Source of the DNA: Pseudorhodoplanes sinuspersici
GTDB taxonomy: Bacteria; Pseudomonadota; Alphaproteobacteria; Rhizobiales; Xanthobacteraceae
NCBI RefSeq assembly: GCF_002119765.1
Contig: NZ_CP021112.1
Span: 2,970,501-3,034,500, forward strand
Direction: 5' to 3'
Length of the DNA: 64,000 bases
A model generated the notes under the pieces. It made no database searches. It saw only the letters and a list, made by a program, of their open reading frames with translations, and was not told where the DNA came from. Positions within the stretch are counted from its first letter, which is position 1, and each line of letters starts with the position of its first letter. The position numbers were made by a program, and so were the translations under genes. Below are positions 51,140 through 60,457 of the stretch, piece after piece.

Positions 51140-52141
51140 ATGCGCCTTTTCACCCGTCTTGCCGGAACTGCCGCCGGCCTGCTTGCGCTCGTTGCGCTAA
51201 GCCTTGGCGCCCTGATCGTGCCTTCGCAGGCGCAAAATTATCCGGCGCGTCCGATCACCCTGATCGTGCCGTTCGCGGCCGGCGGTCCGACCGACATCAT
51301 TGCCCGCATCGTCGCTGACAACATGTCGAAGACGCTCGGCCAGCAGATCGTGATCGAAAACGTGGTCGGCGCCGGCGGGACCACCGCCAGCACCCGGGCG
51401 ATGCGTGCCACCCCGGATGGCTACACCATCATCATGGGTCACATGGGCACCCATGCCGCCGCCGTGCCGCTCTATCCGAAGCTCGCCTATCACCCGGTCA
51501 AGAATTTCGAGCCGATCGGGCTTGCCGCCGGGACGCCGGTTCTGATCGTGGCCCGGAAAGATTTTCCGGCCAAGGATCTCAAGGAATTCATCGCCTATGT
51601 GAAAGCCAATGCTGACAAGGTCAACATGGCCCATGCCGGTGTCGGGTCGGTGTCATTCACCAGCTGCCTGCTCTTGAATGCGTTGATGGATGTGAAGCCG
51701 ACATCGATCCCGTTCCAGGGGACGGGACCTGCGCTGAATGCGCTGATCGGCGGTCAGGTCGATTATATGTGCGATCAGATCGTCAATCTGGTGCCACAGA
51801 TCACGGCCGGCAACATCAAGGCTTACGCCATCGGTACGCCGGAACGCAGCCCGGCTCTGCCGGACGTGCCGACCACGAAGGAAGCCGGCCTGCCGAAATT
51901 CGATGTGTCCGCCTGGAATGCGCTGTTCGCGCCGAAGGGCACGCCGAAAGCGGTGCTCGACAAGCTGTCGGATGCGCTGAACAAGGCGCTGGATGACGAA
52001 GGCGTGCGCAAGCGTCTGCTTGATCTCGGCAGCGTTATCCCAGCACCGGACGGCCGCGGCCAGGCCGCGCTGAACAAGCTGGTGGAGAGCGAAATCGAGC
52101 GCTGGACCCCGGTGATCAAGGCCTCGGGCATCACGCAATAA
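51140..52141 (+). CDS. tctC: Tripartite tricarboxylate transporter substrate-binding protein (Bug family)
   Basis: A 333-residue periplasmic solute receptor. A signal peptide is cleaved after VPSQA; the mature part begins with the Bug signature [19 protein letters not shown] and carries VENVVGAGG-like and [12 protein letters not shown] ligand loops. GGAGGAAA precedes the ATG. The ligand cannot be told from sequence. The order B-A-C is a less common variant of C-B-A. Confidence 0.92.
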   Translation: MRLFTRLAGTAAGLLALVALSLGALIVPSQAQNYPARPITLIVPFAAGGPTDIIARIVADNMSKTLGQQIVIENVVGAGGTTASTRAMRATPDGYTIIMGHMGTHAAAVPLYPKLAYHPVKNFEPIGLAAGTPVLIVARKDFPAKDLKEFIAYVKANADKVNMAHAGVGSVSFTSCLLLNALMDVKPTSIPFQGTGPALNALIGGQVDYMCDQIVNLVPQITAGNIKAYAIGTPERSPALPDVPTTKEAGLPKFDVSAWNALFAPKGTPKAVLDKLSDALNKALDDEGVRKRLLDLGSVIPAPDGRGQAALNKLVESEIERWTPVIKASGITQ

Positions 52142-52164
52142 GCTTCCGGGAATACCGGTGTCGG

Positions 52165-52196
52165 AAAGGGGGGCGGCCGCGCGGCTGCCCCTTTTT
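52165..52196 (+). terminator. Intrinsic terminator after tctC
   Basis: AAAGGGG...GGCGGCCGC / GCGGCTGCC..CCTTTTT stem with a T-run, 23 bases after the tctC stop. Confidence 0.8.
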
Positions 52197-52280
52197 CATG
52201 TGGGAATCGGATATCCTTGCCGGAAGGCAGCGGAATGCTTTGATACAGTGGCGATCCGACCTTCACGCGGAAAAGACCAG

Positions 52281-53075
52281 ATGCGGCAATACCTTGAACT
52301 GATGGAGCACGTCCTCGCTCACGGTGTGGAAAAGCGCGACCGTACCGGTACCGGCACCCTGTCGGTGTTCGGTTATCAGATGCGGTTCGATCTTTCGGAG
52401 GGTTTCCCGCTTCTCACCACCAAGAAGCTGCATGTGAAATCGATCATTCACGAACTGCTGTGGTTTCTCGCGGGCGACACCAACATCAAGTATCTGAAGG
52501 AGCAGGGCGTTCGCATCTGGGATGAATGGGCTGACGAGAATGGCGATCTCGGTCCGGTCTATGGCCGGCAATGGCGCTCATGGCCAGCGCGCGATGGCGG
52601 CACCATCGATCAAATGCAAAATCTGCTGCGCGACATCGAGCGCAATCCGGATTCACGCCGCCTGATCGTCACCGCCTGGAATCCGGCCGACGTCGACAAG
52701 ATGGCGCTGCCGCCCTGCCACTTGCTGTTCCAGTTCTATGTGGCGAAGGGCAAGCTGTCCTGTCAGATGTATCAGCGCTCGGCCGACATCTTCCTTGGCG
52801 TGCCATTCAACATTGCCTCCTATGCGCTACTCACCATGATGGTGGCGCAGGTGACGGGACTGAAGCCCGGTGAATTCATTCACACCCTTGGCGATGCACA
52901 TCTCTATCTCAATCATGTCGAGCAGGCGCATCTGCAATTGTCGCGCGCGCCGCACGCGTTGCCGACGATGGCGATCAATCCGGACGTGAATGATCTGTTT
53001 GCCTTCCGCTATGAGGATTTCACGCTCGAAGGCTATGAGCCGCATCCGCATATCAAGGCACAGGTCGCGGTGTGA
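52281..53075 (+). CDS. thyA: Thymidylate synthase
   Basis: A 264-residue enzyme that methylates dUMP to dTMP with methylenetetrahydrofolate, giving dihydrofolate. It shows the folate/phosphate loop [12 protein letters not shown], nucleophile Cys in [32 protein letters not shown] and the C-terminus ending IKAQVAV. It is coupled to folA by a GTGA overlap, sensible because FolA recycles its dihydrofolate product. Confidence 0.97.
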   Translation: MRQYLELMEHVLAHGVEKRDRTGTGTLSVFGYQMRFDLSEGFPLLTTKKLHVKSIIHELLWFLAGDTNIKYLKEQGVRIWDEWADENGDLGPVYGRQWRSWPARDGGTIDQMQNLLRDIERNPDSRRLIVTAWNPADVDKMALPPCHLLFQFYVAKGKLSCQMYQRSADIFLGVPFNIASYALLTMMVAQVTGLKPGEFIHTLGDAHLYLNHVEQAHLQLSRAPHALPTMAINPDVNDLFAFRYEDFTLEGYEPHPHIKAQVAV

Positions 53076-53641
53076 CCGATCGTGCTGCATCCGGCATGGC
53101 CGCGTCCAACCGCGTTCCGATCATGCTTGTCGTTGCCGTGGCGGAGAATGGCGTCATCGGCCGCGACAACCAACTGCCGTGGCGGATCAAATCCGACCTG
53201 AAATATTTCCGCGCCATCACCATGAACAAGCCGGTGGTGATGGGTCGCAAGACCTATGTCTCGATCGGCAAGCCGCTGCCCGGCCGCACAAATATTGTGG
53301 TCTCCCGTCGGGACGATTTCACCGCCGCCGGTGTTCTTGTCGCCCCCGGGATCGATCAGGCGCTGGCCGCGGCGCGCGGTGACGCGCTGCGGCGCGGGAC
53401 GCATGAAATTGCCGTGATCGGCGGCACCGAGATTTTCAGACAGACCCTGCCGGTGGCGGACCGGCTGGTTTTGACGCAGGTCCATGCAAATCCGGACGGC
53501 GATACTTATTTCCCGGCCATCGACCCGGCGATCTGGCGTGAAATCGATCGGAAGCCGCAATCGCAAGGGCCGGACGATGAATATGGCTTTACGATTGTTA
53601 ATTATCGACGCAGGGACGACCAAGGATCGGGCGCGTCATGA
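53072..53641 (+). CDS. folA: Dihydrofolate reductase
   Basis: A 189-residue NADPH enzyme that reduces dihydrofolate to tetrahydrofolate. Motifs: [20 protein letters not shown] with the acidic active-site region, [18 protein letters not shown] and [14 protein letters not shown]. The GTG at 53072 overlaps the thyA stop; an ATG at 53096 is the alternative and would remove an 8-residue extension. Confidence 0.96.
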   Translation: MTDRAASGMAASNRVPIMLVVAVAENGVIGRDNQLPWRIKSDLKYFRAITMNKPVVMGRKTYVSIGKPLPGRTNIVVSRRDDFTAAGVLVAPGIDQALAAARGDALRRGTHEIAVIGGTEIFRQTLPVADRLVLTQVHANPDGDTYFPAIDPAIWREIDRKPQSQGPDDEYGFTIVNYRRRDDQGSGAS

Positions 53642-53692
53642 ACGCGCGTTGTAAGGGACTTGGGGCTCCCCTATAACCCACGCCGGAACAAC

Positions 53693-53712
53693 GGACACCC
53701 CGAGGGGTGTCC
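53693..53712 (+). promoter_or_regulatory. Perfect hairpin abutting the hflK ribosome site
   Basis: GGACACCCC-GA-GGGGTGTCC (9-bp stem) ends one base before AGGGAG, the ribosome site of hflK. It may end thyA-folA transcripts or influence hflK translation. Confidence 0.5.
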
Positions 53713-53724
53713 AGGGAGACTTAC

Positions 53725-54882
53725 ATGCCGTGGAGCAATCAGGGCGGTGGCCCTTGGGGTTCGGGTTCAAAGGGGCCATGGGGATCCGGGCCGCAATCGC
53801 CCGGCGGATCGACCCCGCCCGACCTCGAAGACCTGCTGCGCCGCAGCCAGGACAAGCTGAAGACTGTGCTGCCAGGCGGCGGCTTCGGAGGCCGCGGTAT
53901 TGCGCTGTTGGTGGTCGCGGCTCTGGTGATCTGGGGCTTTTCCGGCTTCTACCGGGTGCAGCCCGGTGAACTCGGCGTGGTGCTGCGCTTTGGCCAGTAT
54001 GTGCGCGATACGCCACCCGGCCTGAACTATCACCTGCCGTACCCGATCGAGTCCGTGCTCACCCCGAATGTCGAGCAGATCAATCGTATCGAAGTCGGCA
54101 TGCGGCAGGTCGAGGATGCCCGGCGCGGTACAACGATGCGTGATGTGCCGGAAGAAAGCCTGATGCTGACCGGCGACGAGAATATCGTCGATGTCGATTT
54201 TGCGGTGCTGTGGAAGATCAAGCCGGATGAGGCGAGGAACTACCTGTTCAACATCCAGTATCCGGAACTGACGGTGAAGGCGGTGGCCGAAAGCGCGATG
54301 CGCGAAGTTATCGGCCGGTCCAACATTCAGCCGGTGCTGACCGGCGCGCGGCAGAATATCGAAACCGCGGTGCATGACCTGATGCAGAAGACGCTGGATG
54401 AATACAGAGCCGGCATCCAGATCCGTCAGGTGCAGATGCAGAAGGTCGATCCGCCGGCGCAGGTGATCGATGCGTTCCGCGACGTGCAGGCGGCGAGAGC
54501 CGACCTTGAACGCGCGCAGAACGAAGCGCAGACCTATGCCAACCGCGTCGTGCCGGAAGCGCGCGGCCGCGCCGCGCAGATCCTGCAGAATGCCGAAGCC
54601 TATCGCGAGCAGACCGTCGCCGAAGCGACCGGCCAGACCTCGCGCTTCAAGCAGGTGTTCGAGGAATATGCCAAGGCACCGCAGGTGACGCGCCAGCGCA
54701 TGTATCTCGAAACCATGGAGCGGCTGTTCAGCGGCACCGACAAGATCATCCTGGATTCGGGCGTGGGTGGCAGCGGAACGGGCGTCGTGCCTTATCTGCC
54801 ACTCAATGAATTGAACAGACCGCGGCAGCCGCAAACGCAAACGCCGCAGACACAAGTCCAGCAACAACAGCAGCGCCGGTAA
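53725..54882 (+). CDS. hflK: HflK, SPFH-domain modulator of FtsH
   Basis: A 385-residue inner-membrane protein. The Gly/Pro/Trp-rich N-terminus (PWSNQGGGPWGSGS) precedes one membrane helix (~61-78) and a periplasmic SPFH/band-7 domain (GELGVVLRFGQYVRDTPPGL, ESLMLTGDENIVDVDFAVLW). A long coiled coil and a Gln/Thr-rich tail follow. With HflC it forms a vault around the FtsH protease and restrains it. hflC begins 12 bases downstream. Confidence 0.95.
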   Translation: MPWSNQGGGPWGSGSKGPWGSGPQSPGGSTPPDLEDLLRRSQDKLKTVLPGGGFGGRGIALLVVAALVIWGFSGFYRVQPGELGVVLRFGQYVRDTPPGLNYHLPYPIESVLTPNVEQINRIEVGMRQVEDARRGTTMRDVPEESLMLTGDENIVDVDFAVLWKIKPDEARNYLFNIQYPELTVKAVAESAMREVIGRSNIQPVLTGARQNIETAVHDLMQKTLDEYRAGIQIRQVQMQKVDPPAQVIDAFRDVQAARADLERAQNEAQTYANRVVPEARGRAAQILQNAEAYREQTVAEATGQTSRFKQVFEEYAKAPQVTRQRMYLETMERLFSGTDKIILDSGVGGSGTGVVPYLPLNELNRPRQPQTQTPQTQVQQQQQRR

Positions 54883-54893
54883 CGGAGGCACCC

Positions 54894-55823
54894 ATGAAAT
54901 TAGGAGTTGCGGGCGGCGTGCTGGCAGTTCTGGCCATCATTGCAGCGATTGTCGGCTACAGTTCGATCTTTACGCTTCCGGAGACCGGACAGGCTCTGGT
55001 CGTGCGGCTGGGTGAGCCCATCCGCACCGTCACCAATGCCGGATTGCACTTCAAGGTGCCGTTCATCGATAATGTCATCATCATCGACAAGCGCATTCTC
55101 GACCTGGAAAATCCGGCGCAGGAAATCATCGCGTCCGACCAGAAACGTCTCGTGGTCGACGCCTTCGCGCGTTATCGCATCGTCGATCCGCTGAAATTCT
55201 ATCAGGCGGTGCAGACGGTCCCTCGCGCGAATTCCCAACTGGCGACGTTGCTCAATTCGGCGCTGCGTCGCGTGCTCGGCGAAGCCTCGTTCCAAACCTT
55301 GGTGCGGGACGAACGTCCGGCCTTGATGGGGCGCATCCGCGAACAGCTCGACCGCGAAGCAGAAAACTACGGCATCAACGTTGTCGACGTCCGTATCCGG
55401 AGAGCCGACTTGCCAGAGCAGAACAGCCAGGCGGTCTATCAACGGATGCAGACCGAGCGTCAGCGCGAGGCTGCGGAATTCCGCGCGCAAGGCTCACAAC
55501 GCGCGCAGGAAATCCGCTCGCGTGCCGACCGTGACGTGACGGTGCTGGTCGCCGAAGCCAATTCAAAGTCCGAGCAGATCCGCGGTGAGGGCGACGCAAC
55601 GCGTAACCGCATCTTCGCCGAAGCCTTCAGCAAGGATCCGGATTTCTTCTCCTTCTATCGCTCGATGCAGGCGTACGAGGCCGGCCTCGGCCACAACGAC
55701 ACCCGCATGGTGCTGAAGCCGGATTCGGAATTCTTCCGCTTCTTCGTCGATCCGTCTGGCCGCATGCCGGGCAGTGCGCAGCCGGCGCAACCCGCGCCGA
55801 CCGCACCGTCCGCCGCGAGGTAA
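54894..55823 (+). CDS. hflC: HflC, SPFH-domain partner of HflK
   Basis: A 309-residue protein with an N-terminal membrane helix, SPFH domain (TGQALVVRLGEPIRTVTNAG, IIDKRILDLENPAQEII), a coiled-coil arm (QTERQREAAEFRAQGSQRA) and the typical FYRSMQAYEAGL motif near the end. The tail is Pro/Ala-rich. Forms the HflKC complex that regulates FtsH. Confidence 0.95.
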   Translation: MKLGVAGGVLAVLAIIAAIVGYSSIFTLPETGQALVVRLGEPIRTVTNAGLHFKVPFIDNVIIIDKRILDLENPAQEIIASDQKRLVVDAFARYRIVDPLKFYQAVQTVPRANSQLATLLNSALRRVLGEASFQTLVRDERPALMGRIREQLDREAENYGINVVDVRIRRADLPEQNSQAVYQRMQTERQREAAEFRAQGSQRAQEIRSRADRDVTVLVAEANSKSEQIRGEGDATRNRIFAEAFSKDPDFFSFYRSMQAYEAGLGHNDTRMVLKPDSEFFRFFVDPSGRMPGSAQPAQPAPTAPSAAR

Positions 55824-55850
55824 TCGAAGCAAACCGGGCGCGACACGTTG

Positions 55851-56036
55851 ATGTGGGATTTTATTGTCGCGGTCGGTCTTGTACTGGCGCTTGAAGGCCT
55901 GATGTTTGCGGCATTCCCGCGTGCCGCAAAGCAGGCGATGTCCAGTGTGCTCGAGACCCCCGATCAGATGTTGCGGATCGTCGGGATCGTTTGTGCGTTG
56001 GTCGGAATTCTGGTGATCTGGTTTGTCCGCGGGTGA
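55851..56036 (+). CDS. DUF2065 small membrane protein
   Basis: A 61-residue protein with two hydrophobic segments (IVAVGLVLALEGLMFAAFP, IVGIVCALVGILVIWFV). DUF2065 genes sit regularly after hflC in proteobacteria, so a role near HflKC/FtsH or the following protease is likely. The ATG at 55851 is 27 bases after hflC. Confidence 0.88.
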   Translation: MWDFIVAVGLVLALEGLMFAAFPRAAKQAMSSVLETPDQMLRIVGIVCALVGILVIWFVRG

Positions 56037-56062
56037 CAGGCGGCAGGGCCGTGATTCCGCCA

Positions 56063-56176
56063 CAAAGCATGATGCCAAAAGTGCGAAGCGGTTTTCGGAC
56101 CCATCATGCGCTAGTGTATTGGAATCGATCACGTTTACGATTTTGGATCGATTCGAACCAAAATCGTCGTGATCTC
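56063..56176 (-). repeat. Dispersed ~110-bp repeat, inverted copy
   Basis: It matches the 25331-25441 repeat in reverse: the GCATGATGCCAAAAGTGCGA...CATCATGC palindrome first, then GGAATCGATCACGTTTACGA to CGTCGTGATC. It occupies most of the gap between the DUF2065 gene and degP, where the degP promoter must lie. Confidence 0.85.
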
Positions 56177-56279
56177 ATGTGACCCTTGTTTGCATCGCGG
56201 CATTGCCCTTGCTTCGACAGACGGACGAAGGCAGTGTCATGCAAGCTTTTAGGACAGCCTTTCGGGAGATGTCGCAGCC

Positions 56280-57827
56280 ATGACGGCTTTCTTCGCATTG
56301 CCTTTCAGCGCCTATCGCCGGCCCTTGCTGGCTGGATTGGCGGCAGCGGCGATGGTCGCTCTGGCCCCACCCGCCCAGGCGCGCGGTCCGGAAAATATCG
56401 CGGACGTGGCCGAGCAGGTGATCGACGCGGTGGTCAATATTTCCACCTCGCAACGGGTCGAGGGCAGCGGCCGCACCGGCCCTGGTTCCTCCCCCCGCCA
56501 GGGGCCACAGGTTCCTCCCGGTTCCCCCTTCGAGGATTTCTTCAAGGACTTCTTTGAAAACAGGCGTGGCGGACAGGGCGGCCCCGGCGGCCGTCCAGGC
56601 CAGCAGGGCCAACAGGGCGAGAACCAGAATAGGGCTCCGCGCCGGACCTCGTCGCTCGGTTCCGGCTTTGTGATCGATCCGAACGGGCTTGTGGTGACCA
56701 ACAACCACGTGATCGCCGACGCCGAGGAGATCAACGTCGTGTTCAACGACGGTTCGCGGCTGAAAGCCGAACTGATCGGCCGCGACGTGAAGAGCGATAT
56801 CGCGCTCCTGCAGGTCAAGCCGGAGAAGCCGCTGACGGCGGTGAAGTTCGGCGATTCCGACAAGCTCCGGCTGGGCGAATGGGTGATCGCGATCGGCAAT
56901 CCGTTCAGTCTTGGCGGTTCGGTGAGCGCCGGTATCGTATCGGCGCGCAATCGCGACATCCAGTCCGGTCCGTATGACAACTACATCCAGACCGACGCCG
57001 CCATCAATCGTGGCAATTCCGGTGGTCCGCTGTTCAATCTCAACGGCGAAGTGATCGGCGTGAACACGGCGATCATCTCGCCGTCCGGCGGTTCGATCGG
57101 TATCGGCTTTGCCGTGCCGTCGAAAGTCGTGACGAGCGTCATCGACCAGTTGCGCGAATTCAAGGAAGTGCGCCGCGGCTGGCTCGGCGTGCGCATTCAG
57201 CAGGTGACGGACGATATCGCCGAAAGCCTCGGGTTGAAGCAGGCGCGTGGTGCATTGATTGCCGGTGTCGACGACAAGGGGCCGGCAAAACCCGCGGGCA
57301 TCGAGGCCGGCGACATTGTCGTGAAATTCGATGGCCGCGACATCAAGGAAATGCGTGACCTGCCGCGCATCGTTGCCGACACCGCCGTCGGCAAGGATGT
57401 CGAAGTGGTCATCGTCCGCAAGGGCAAGGAAGAGACCAAGATCGTCAAGCTCGGCCGTCTCGAAGATGCGGAAAAGGCAAAGCCGGCTTCGATCGAGCGT
57501 GATGCGCCGGCCGACGACAAGACGGTGGTGAAGAAGTCGTTGGGTCTCGACCTCGCCAATATCTCCCCGGACCTGCGCACCCGCTACAAGATCAAGGATA
57601 CGGTCAAGGGCGTGGTGATCACCGCGATCGACCAGAACTCGGCGGCCGCCGACAAGCGGCTCAGCGCGGGCGATGTGATCGTCGAAGTGGCGCAGGAAGC
57701 TGTCGCCAATACCGAGGACTTCCAGAAGCGGATCGACAAGCTGAAGAAGGATGGCCGTAAACTGGCATTGCTGCTGGTGGCCAATCCTGAAGGCGAGGTG
57801 CGGTTCGTGACGCTGGGGCTGCAGTAG
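56280..57827 (+). CDS. degP: Do-family periplasmic serine protease (DegP/DegQ/MucD type)
   Basis: A 515-residue protease/chaperone for damaged envelope proteins. A signal peptide (cleavage near PAQA) and a Gly/Gln/Pro-rich linker lead to the trypsin-like domain with His in TNNHVIADA, Asp in KSDIALLQV and Ser in NRGNSGGPLFN. Two PDZ domains follow (~330-420 and ~440-515; LGVRIQQVTDDIAESLG, KGVVITAIDQNSAAAD). It lies downstream of hflKC, grouping membrane and periplasmic quality control. Confidence 0.95.
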   Translation: MTAFFALPFSAYRRPLLAGLAAAAMVALAPPAQARGPENIADVAEQVIDAVVNISTSQRVEGSGRTGPGSSPRQGPQVPPGSPFEDFFKDFFENRRGGQGGPGGRPGQQGQQGENQNRAPRRTSSLGSGFVIDPNGLVVTNNHVIADAEEINVVFNDGSRLKAELIGRDVKSDIALLQVKPEKPLTAVKFGDSDKLRLGEWVIAIGNPFSLGGSVSAGIVSARNRDIQSGPYDNYIQTDAAINRGNSGGPLFNLNGEVIGVNTAIISPSGGSIGIGFAVPSKVVTSVIDQLREFKEVRRGWLGVRIQQVTDDIAESLGLKQARGALIAGVDDKGPAKPAGIEAGDIVVKFDGRDIKEMRDLPRIVADTAVGKDVEVVIVRKGKEETKIVKLGRLEDAEKAKPASIERDAPADDKTVVKKSLGLDLANISPDLRTRYKIKDTVKGVVITAIDQNSAAADKRLSAGDVIVEVAQEAVANTEDFQKRIDKLKKDGRKLALLLVANPEGEVRFVTLGLQ

Positions 57828-57842
57828 CTGCAGTTTTAACCG

Positions 57843-57920
57843 TTCGCCCCCGCGAAAGCGGGGGCCCAGCACATTCAGATCTTGTGGCTCCTGGGTCCCC
57901 GCTTTCGCGGGGACGAGCGG
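57843..57920. repeat. Palindromic repeat between convergent degP and serB
   Basis: CGCCCCCGCGAAAGCGGGGG...CCCCGCTTTCGCGGGGACG: each arm is a hairpin itself and the two arms face each other. It sits where both genes end, so it can act as a terminator. A single GCCCCCGCGAAAGCG arm is also seen near 47608. Confidence 0.85.
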
Positions 57921-57921
57921 C

Positions 57922-58830
57922 TTATGGTTCTGTGATCCATTCCTCCACAAACTCTTCCCGCTTATAACCCTGCAGATACAGCAGCGCCGTCAGATCGCCG
58001 TGATCGATGCGCGCATCGGCGGCGGCGGCGACCGCGGGCTTGGCGTGATAGGCAACGCCGAGACCGGCGCGTTCGATCATGCCCAGATCGTTGGCGCCAT
58101 CGCCGACGGCCAATGTTCTCTGCAGCGGCAATTGCAGATGGCGCGCCAGTTCGAGCAGCGTGTCGAGCTTGGCCTCGCGGCCAAGCACCGGTTCTTCGAC
58201 AAAGCCGGTCAGCTTGCCGTGCTCGACCAGCAATGTGTTGGCATGGTTCTCGTCGAAACCGATCATGTCGCCGACCACTTGCGTGAACAGCGAAAAGCCG
58301 CCGGAGACGAGGCAGGCATGGGCGCCATGCTTGCGCATGGTGTTCACCAGCAGTTTCGCGCCCGGCATCAGCGTGATGCGGTTCTCGATCACCTCATCGA
58401 CCACGGTGACCGGCAGGCCCTTCAATAAAGCCACGCGTTCGCGCAAGGCCGGTTCGAAGGCGATCTCGCCGCGCATGGCCCGCTCGGTGATGCCGGATAC
58501 CAGCGCCTTGAGGCCGACCAGATCGGCCAGTTCGTCGATGCATTCCTGGCCGATCATGGTGGAATCCATGTCGGCGACGAGCAGCAGCTTGCGCCGATGC
58601 GCCATCGGCTGCACCACGATATCGATCGTCTTGCCGGACAGGGTTTCGCGCAATTCGTCGGTGACCGCCCGTTGGTCAATGCCCTCATCCGGGGTAAAGG
58701 CAATGTCGGCAGCGATGCCGGGATCGAGCCATTGCGGGTCGCCGGCACGCGGCAGCGCCGCCCGGGCGCGGATCAGCGCGTCCTCGCCAAGGCCGTTGGG
58801 ATAGGCGATCAGAGTGGCGACGTGGGTCAT
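57922..58830 (-). CDS. serB: Phosphoserine phosphatase
   Basis: A 302-residue HAD hydrolase for the last step of serine synthesis. Motif I is DMDSTMIGQECIDE with the nucleophilic Asp, motif II SGGF, and motif IV GDGANDLGMIERAG. An ACT-like N-terminal region of ~75 residues precedes the catalytic domain. The ATG at 58830 (MTHVATLIAYP) was chosen; upstream it runs directly into the miaA fragment. The C-terminal codons abut the palindromic repeat. Confidence 0.94.
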   Translation of the reverse strand: MTHVATLIAYPNGLGEDALIRARAALPRAGDPQWLDPGIAADIAFTPDEGIDQRAVTDELRETLSGKTIDIVVQPMAHRRKLLLVADMDSTMIGQECIDELADLVGLKALVSGITERAMRGEIAFEPALRERVALLKGLPVTVVDEVIENRITLMPGAKLLVNTMRKHGAHACLVSGGFSLFTQVVGDMIGFDENHANTLLVEHGKLTGFVEEPVLGREAKLDTLLELARHLQLPLQRTLAVGDGANDLGMIERAGLGVAYHAKPAVAAAADARIDHGDLTALLYLQGYKREEFVEEWITEP

Positions 58831-58848
58831 GTGAGGTTCGATCAAGTG

Positions 58849-58896
58849 AAGCGCGCGGTGCTTATTGCAGGGCCGACCGCCAGCGGCAAGTCGCGC
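58849..58896 (+). pseudogene. Partial copy of the miaA start
   Basis: A GTG-started frame gives [18 protein letters not shown], the P-loop start of a MiaA, then loses similarity exactly where the toxin gene ends. A 30-bp stretch (58864-58893) is identical to 59538-59567 in the full miaA, while the bases before it differ, so this looks like the stump of a related miaA allele left after insertion of the toxin-antitoxin block. Confidence 0.85.
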
Positions 58897-59217
58897 CTAG
58901 CGACCAATCTGCTTGATGTTTCCTGGGGTCATGAGCGGGAGGGCATCGAGCAATTCCGGTATCAGTGAGCGGATGTCAGATAATCTACTGGTTTTGGGTC
59001 TCAGGAGCGCCACCGCGATCTGAAGGCGGCCAATCGTCTGCTGATATGGAAGATTGCTGTCCAATGTAATGAAAACGTCGAAACGGTTTGCCGCCAGCGA
59101 GAGCAGTTCGCCGTTTTTGATGCCAGCCCAGCCCATCGTGTGAACGGTGCGGACGTCGTGCCCGGACAGTTCGCGTGTGAGGCGCCAGTCGATGCACTCG
59201 TCCAGCAAAATCCTCAC
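58897..59217 (-). CDS. DUF5615 PIN-like toxin
   Basis: A 106-residue protein of the DUF5615 PIN-like group: start MRILLDECIDWRLTRELSGH with the first acidic residues, and FDVFITLDSNLPYQQ with the second acidic cluster of the presumed RNase site. Start overlaps the DUF433 stop by 4 bases. The stop codon lies 4 bases from the partial miaA repeat. The RNase activity is inferred from the fold. Confidence 0.85.
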   Translation of the reverse strand: MRILLDECIDWRLTRELSGHDVRTVHTMGWAGIKNGELLSLAANRFDVFITLDSNLPYQQTIGRLQIAVALLRPKTSRLSDIRSLIPELLDALPLMTPGNIKQIGR

Positions 59218-59432
59218 GACGCGGCTTCGACAGCCCTGTCTTTCGCCTCTTCCAGGAAAGCGATGACTTGAGCACGTGTGACGCTTGGAAAACCGTCCAG
59301 GAAATCGTTGATCGATTCCCCGCCTTCAAGATAGTCGAGAAGGGTCTGCACGGGCACACGCGTTCCCCGGAACACAGGCGTTCCGTTCAGAATGTCGGCG
59401 TCGCGGCTGATAACCGATTGCTTCATGCTCAC
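59214..59432 (-). CDS. DUF433 antitoxin
   Basis: A 72-residue protein of the DUF433 family (ILNGTPVFRGTRVPVQTLLD, then GGESINDFLDGFP), which is the usual partner of DUF5615 genes and has a winged-helix-like DNA-binding fold. It is first in the two-gene operon, as expected for an antitoxin. The promoter must lie in the 81 bases before the miaA ATG, facing away from it. Confidence 0.87.
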   Translation of the reverse strand: MSMKQSVISRDADILNGTPVFRGTRVPVQTLLDYLEGGESINDFLDGFPSVTRAQVIAFLEEAKDRAVEAAS

Positions 59433-59513
59433 AATCCTAGCCCGGTTGCAGCCTACCCTTCAATCCGGCAGAAATCTGCTGTCGGTAACAAAAGATAAGC
59501 ATTCCATCTCGAT

Positions 59514-60428
59514 ATGAAACAGCGTGCTGCCATCTTGATTGCAGGGCCGACCGCCAGCGGCAAGTCGGCGCTGGCGCTGGCGCTGGCCGAAAAGCTTGGC
59601 GGCATCGTCATCAATGCCGATTCCATGCAGGTCTACCGCGATCTGCGCGTGCTGACGGCGCGGCCGACAGTCGAGGAAGAAAAGGCGGTGCCGCATGCCC
59701 TGTTCGGGCATGTGGATGCGGCGGAGAATTATTCGGCCGGGCGGTATGTCCGCGACGTGTCGCGAATTCTCTCCGATCTCCCGCCGGACCGCTTGCCGAT
59801 CTTTGCCGGTGGGACCGGACTCTATTTCAGGGCGCTGATGTCCGGTCTTGCGGCCATTCCACCGATTGATCCCGGCATCCGCGACGCGTTGCGGCAGCGC
59901 CTCGATGCGCAAGGCGTGGAAGCATTGCATGCCGAACTGACCGTCCGCGATCCTGAAGCGGCTGATCGCATCATGCCGCGCGACCGCTCGCGCATCCTGC
60001 GTGCGCTCGAAGTTCTGCAGGCGACCGGCCGTCCGATTTCGGACTGGCATCGTGAAGGATTGGTCCCGGTCATCGACCCCGATCGCACCACCAAAATCTT
60101 CCTGCATCCGAACCGCTCGGACCTGAAAAAGCGGATCCAGACGCGCTTTGAAATGATGCTGGAGCACGGGGCGCTCGAGGAGGTGCGTGCGCTCGATGCC
60201 CGTCATCTCCCGGAAACATTGCCGGCGATGAAGGCGCATGGCGTGCCGTGGCTACGCAAATTGCTGCGCTGCGAGATTTCGCGCGAGGAGGCCATCGAAG
60301 GTTCGATCATGGACACACGCCGTTATGCCAAGCGGCAGGTGACCTGGTTCCGCAACCAGATGCCGGGATGGGCCTGGACCTCCCCGGATGGGGGAATAGC
60401 AACAGCCGAAGCGTTGATGCAGACTTGA
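59514..60428 (+). CDS. miaA: tRNA dimethylallyltransferase
   Basis: A 304-residue enzyme that adds a dimethylallyl group to A37 of tRNAs reading U-starting codons. Visible are the P-loop [30 protein letters not shown], the substrate loop [17 protein letters not shown] and the C-terminal region [11 protein letters not shown] and RRYAKRQ-like [15 protein letters not shown]. It is full length. The start region is duplicated upstream of serB. Confidence 0.95.
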   Translation: MKQRAAILIAGPTASGKSALALALAEKLGGIVINADSMQVYRDLRVLTARPTVEEEKAVPHALFGHVDAAENYSAGRYVRDVSRILSDLPPDRLPIFAGGTGLYFRALMSGLAAIPPIDPGIRDALRQRLDAQGVEALHAELTVRDPEAADRIMPRDRSRILRALEVLQATGRPISDWHREGLVPVIDPDRTTKIFLHPNRSDLKKRIQTRFEMMLEHGALEEVRALDARHLPETLPAMKAHGVPWLRKLLRCEISREEAIEGSIMDTRRYAKRQVTWFRNQMPGWAWTSPDGGIATAEALMQT

Positions 60429-60457
60429 GGCATTGCTGGCCAACAAGAGTATTCGTC

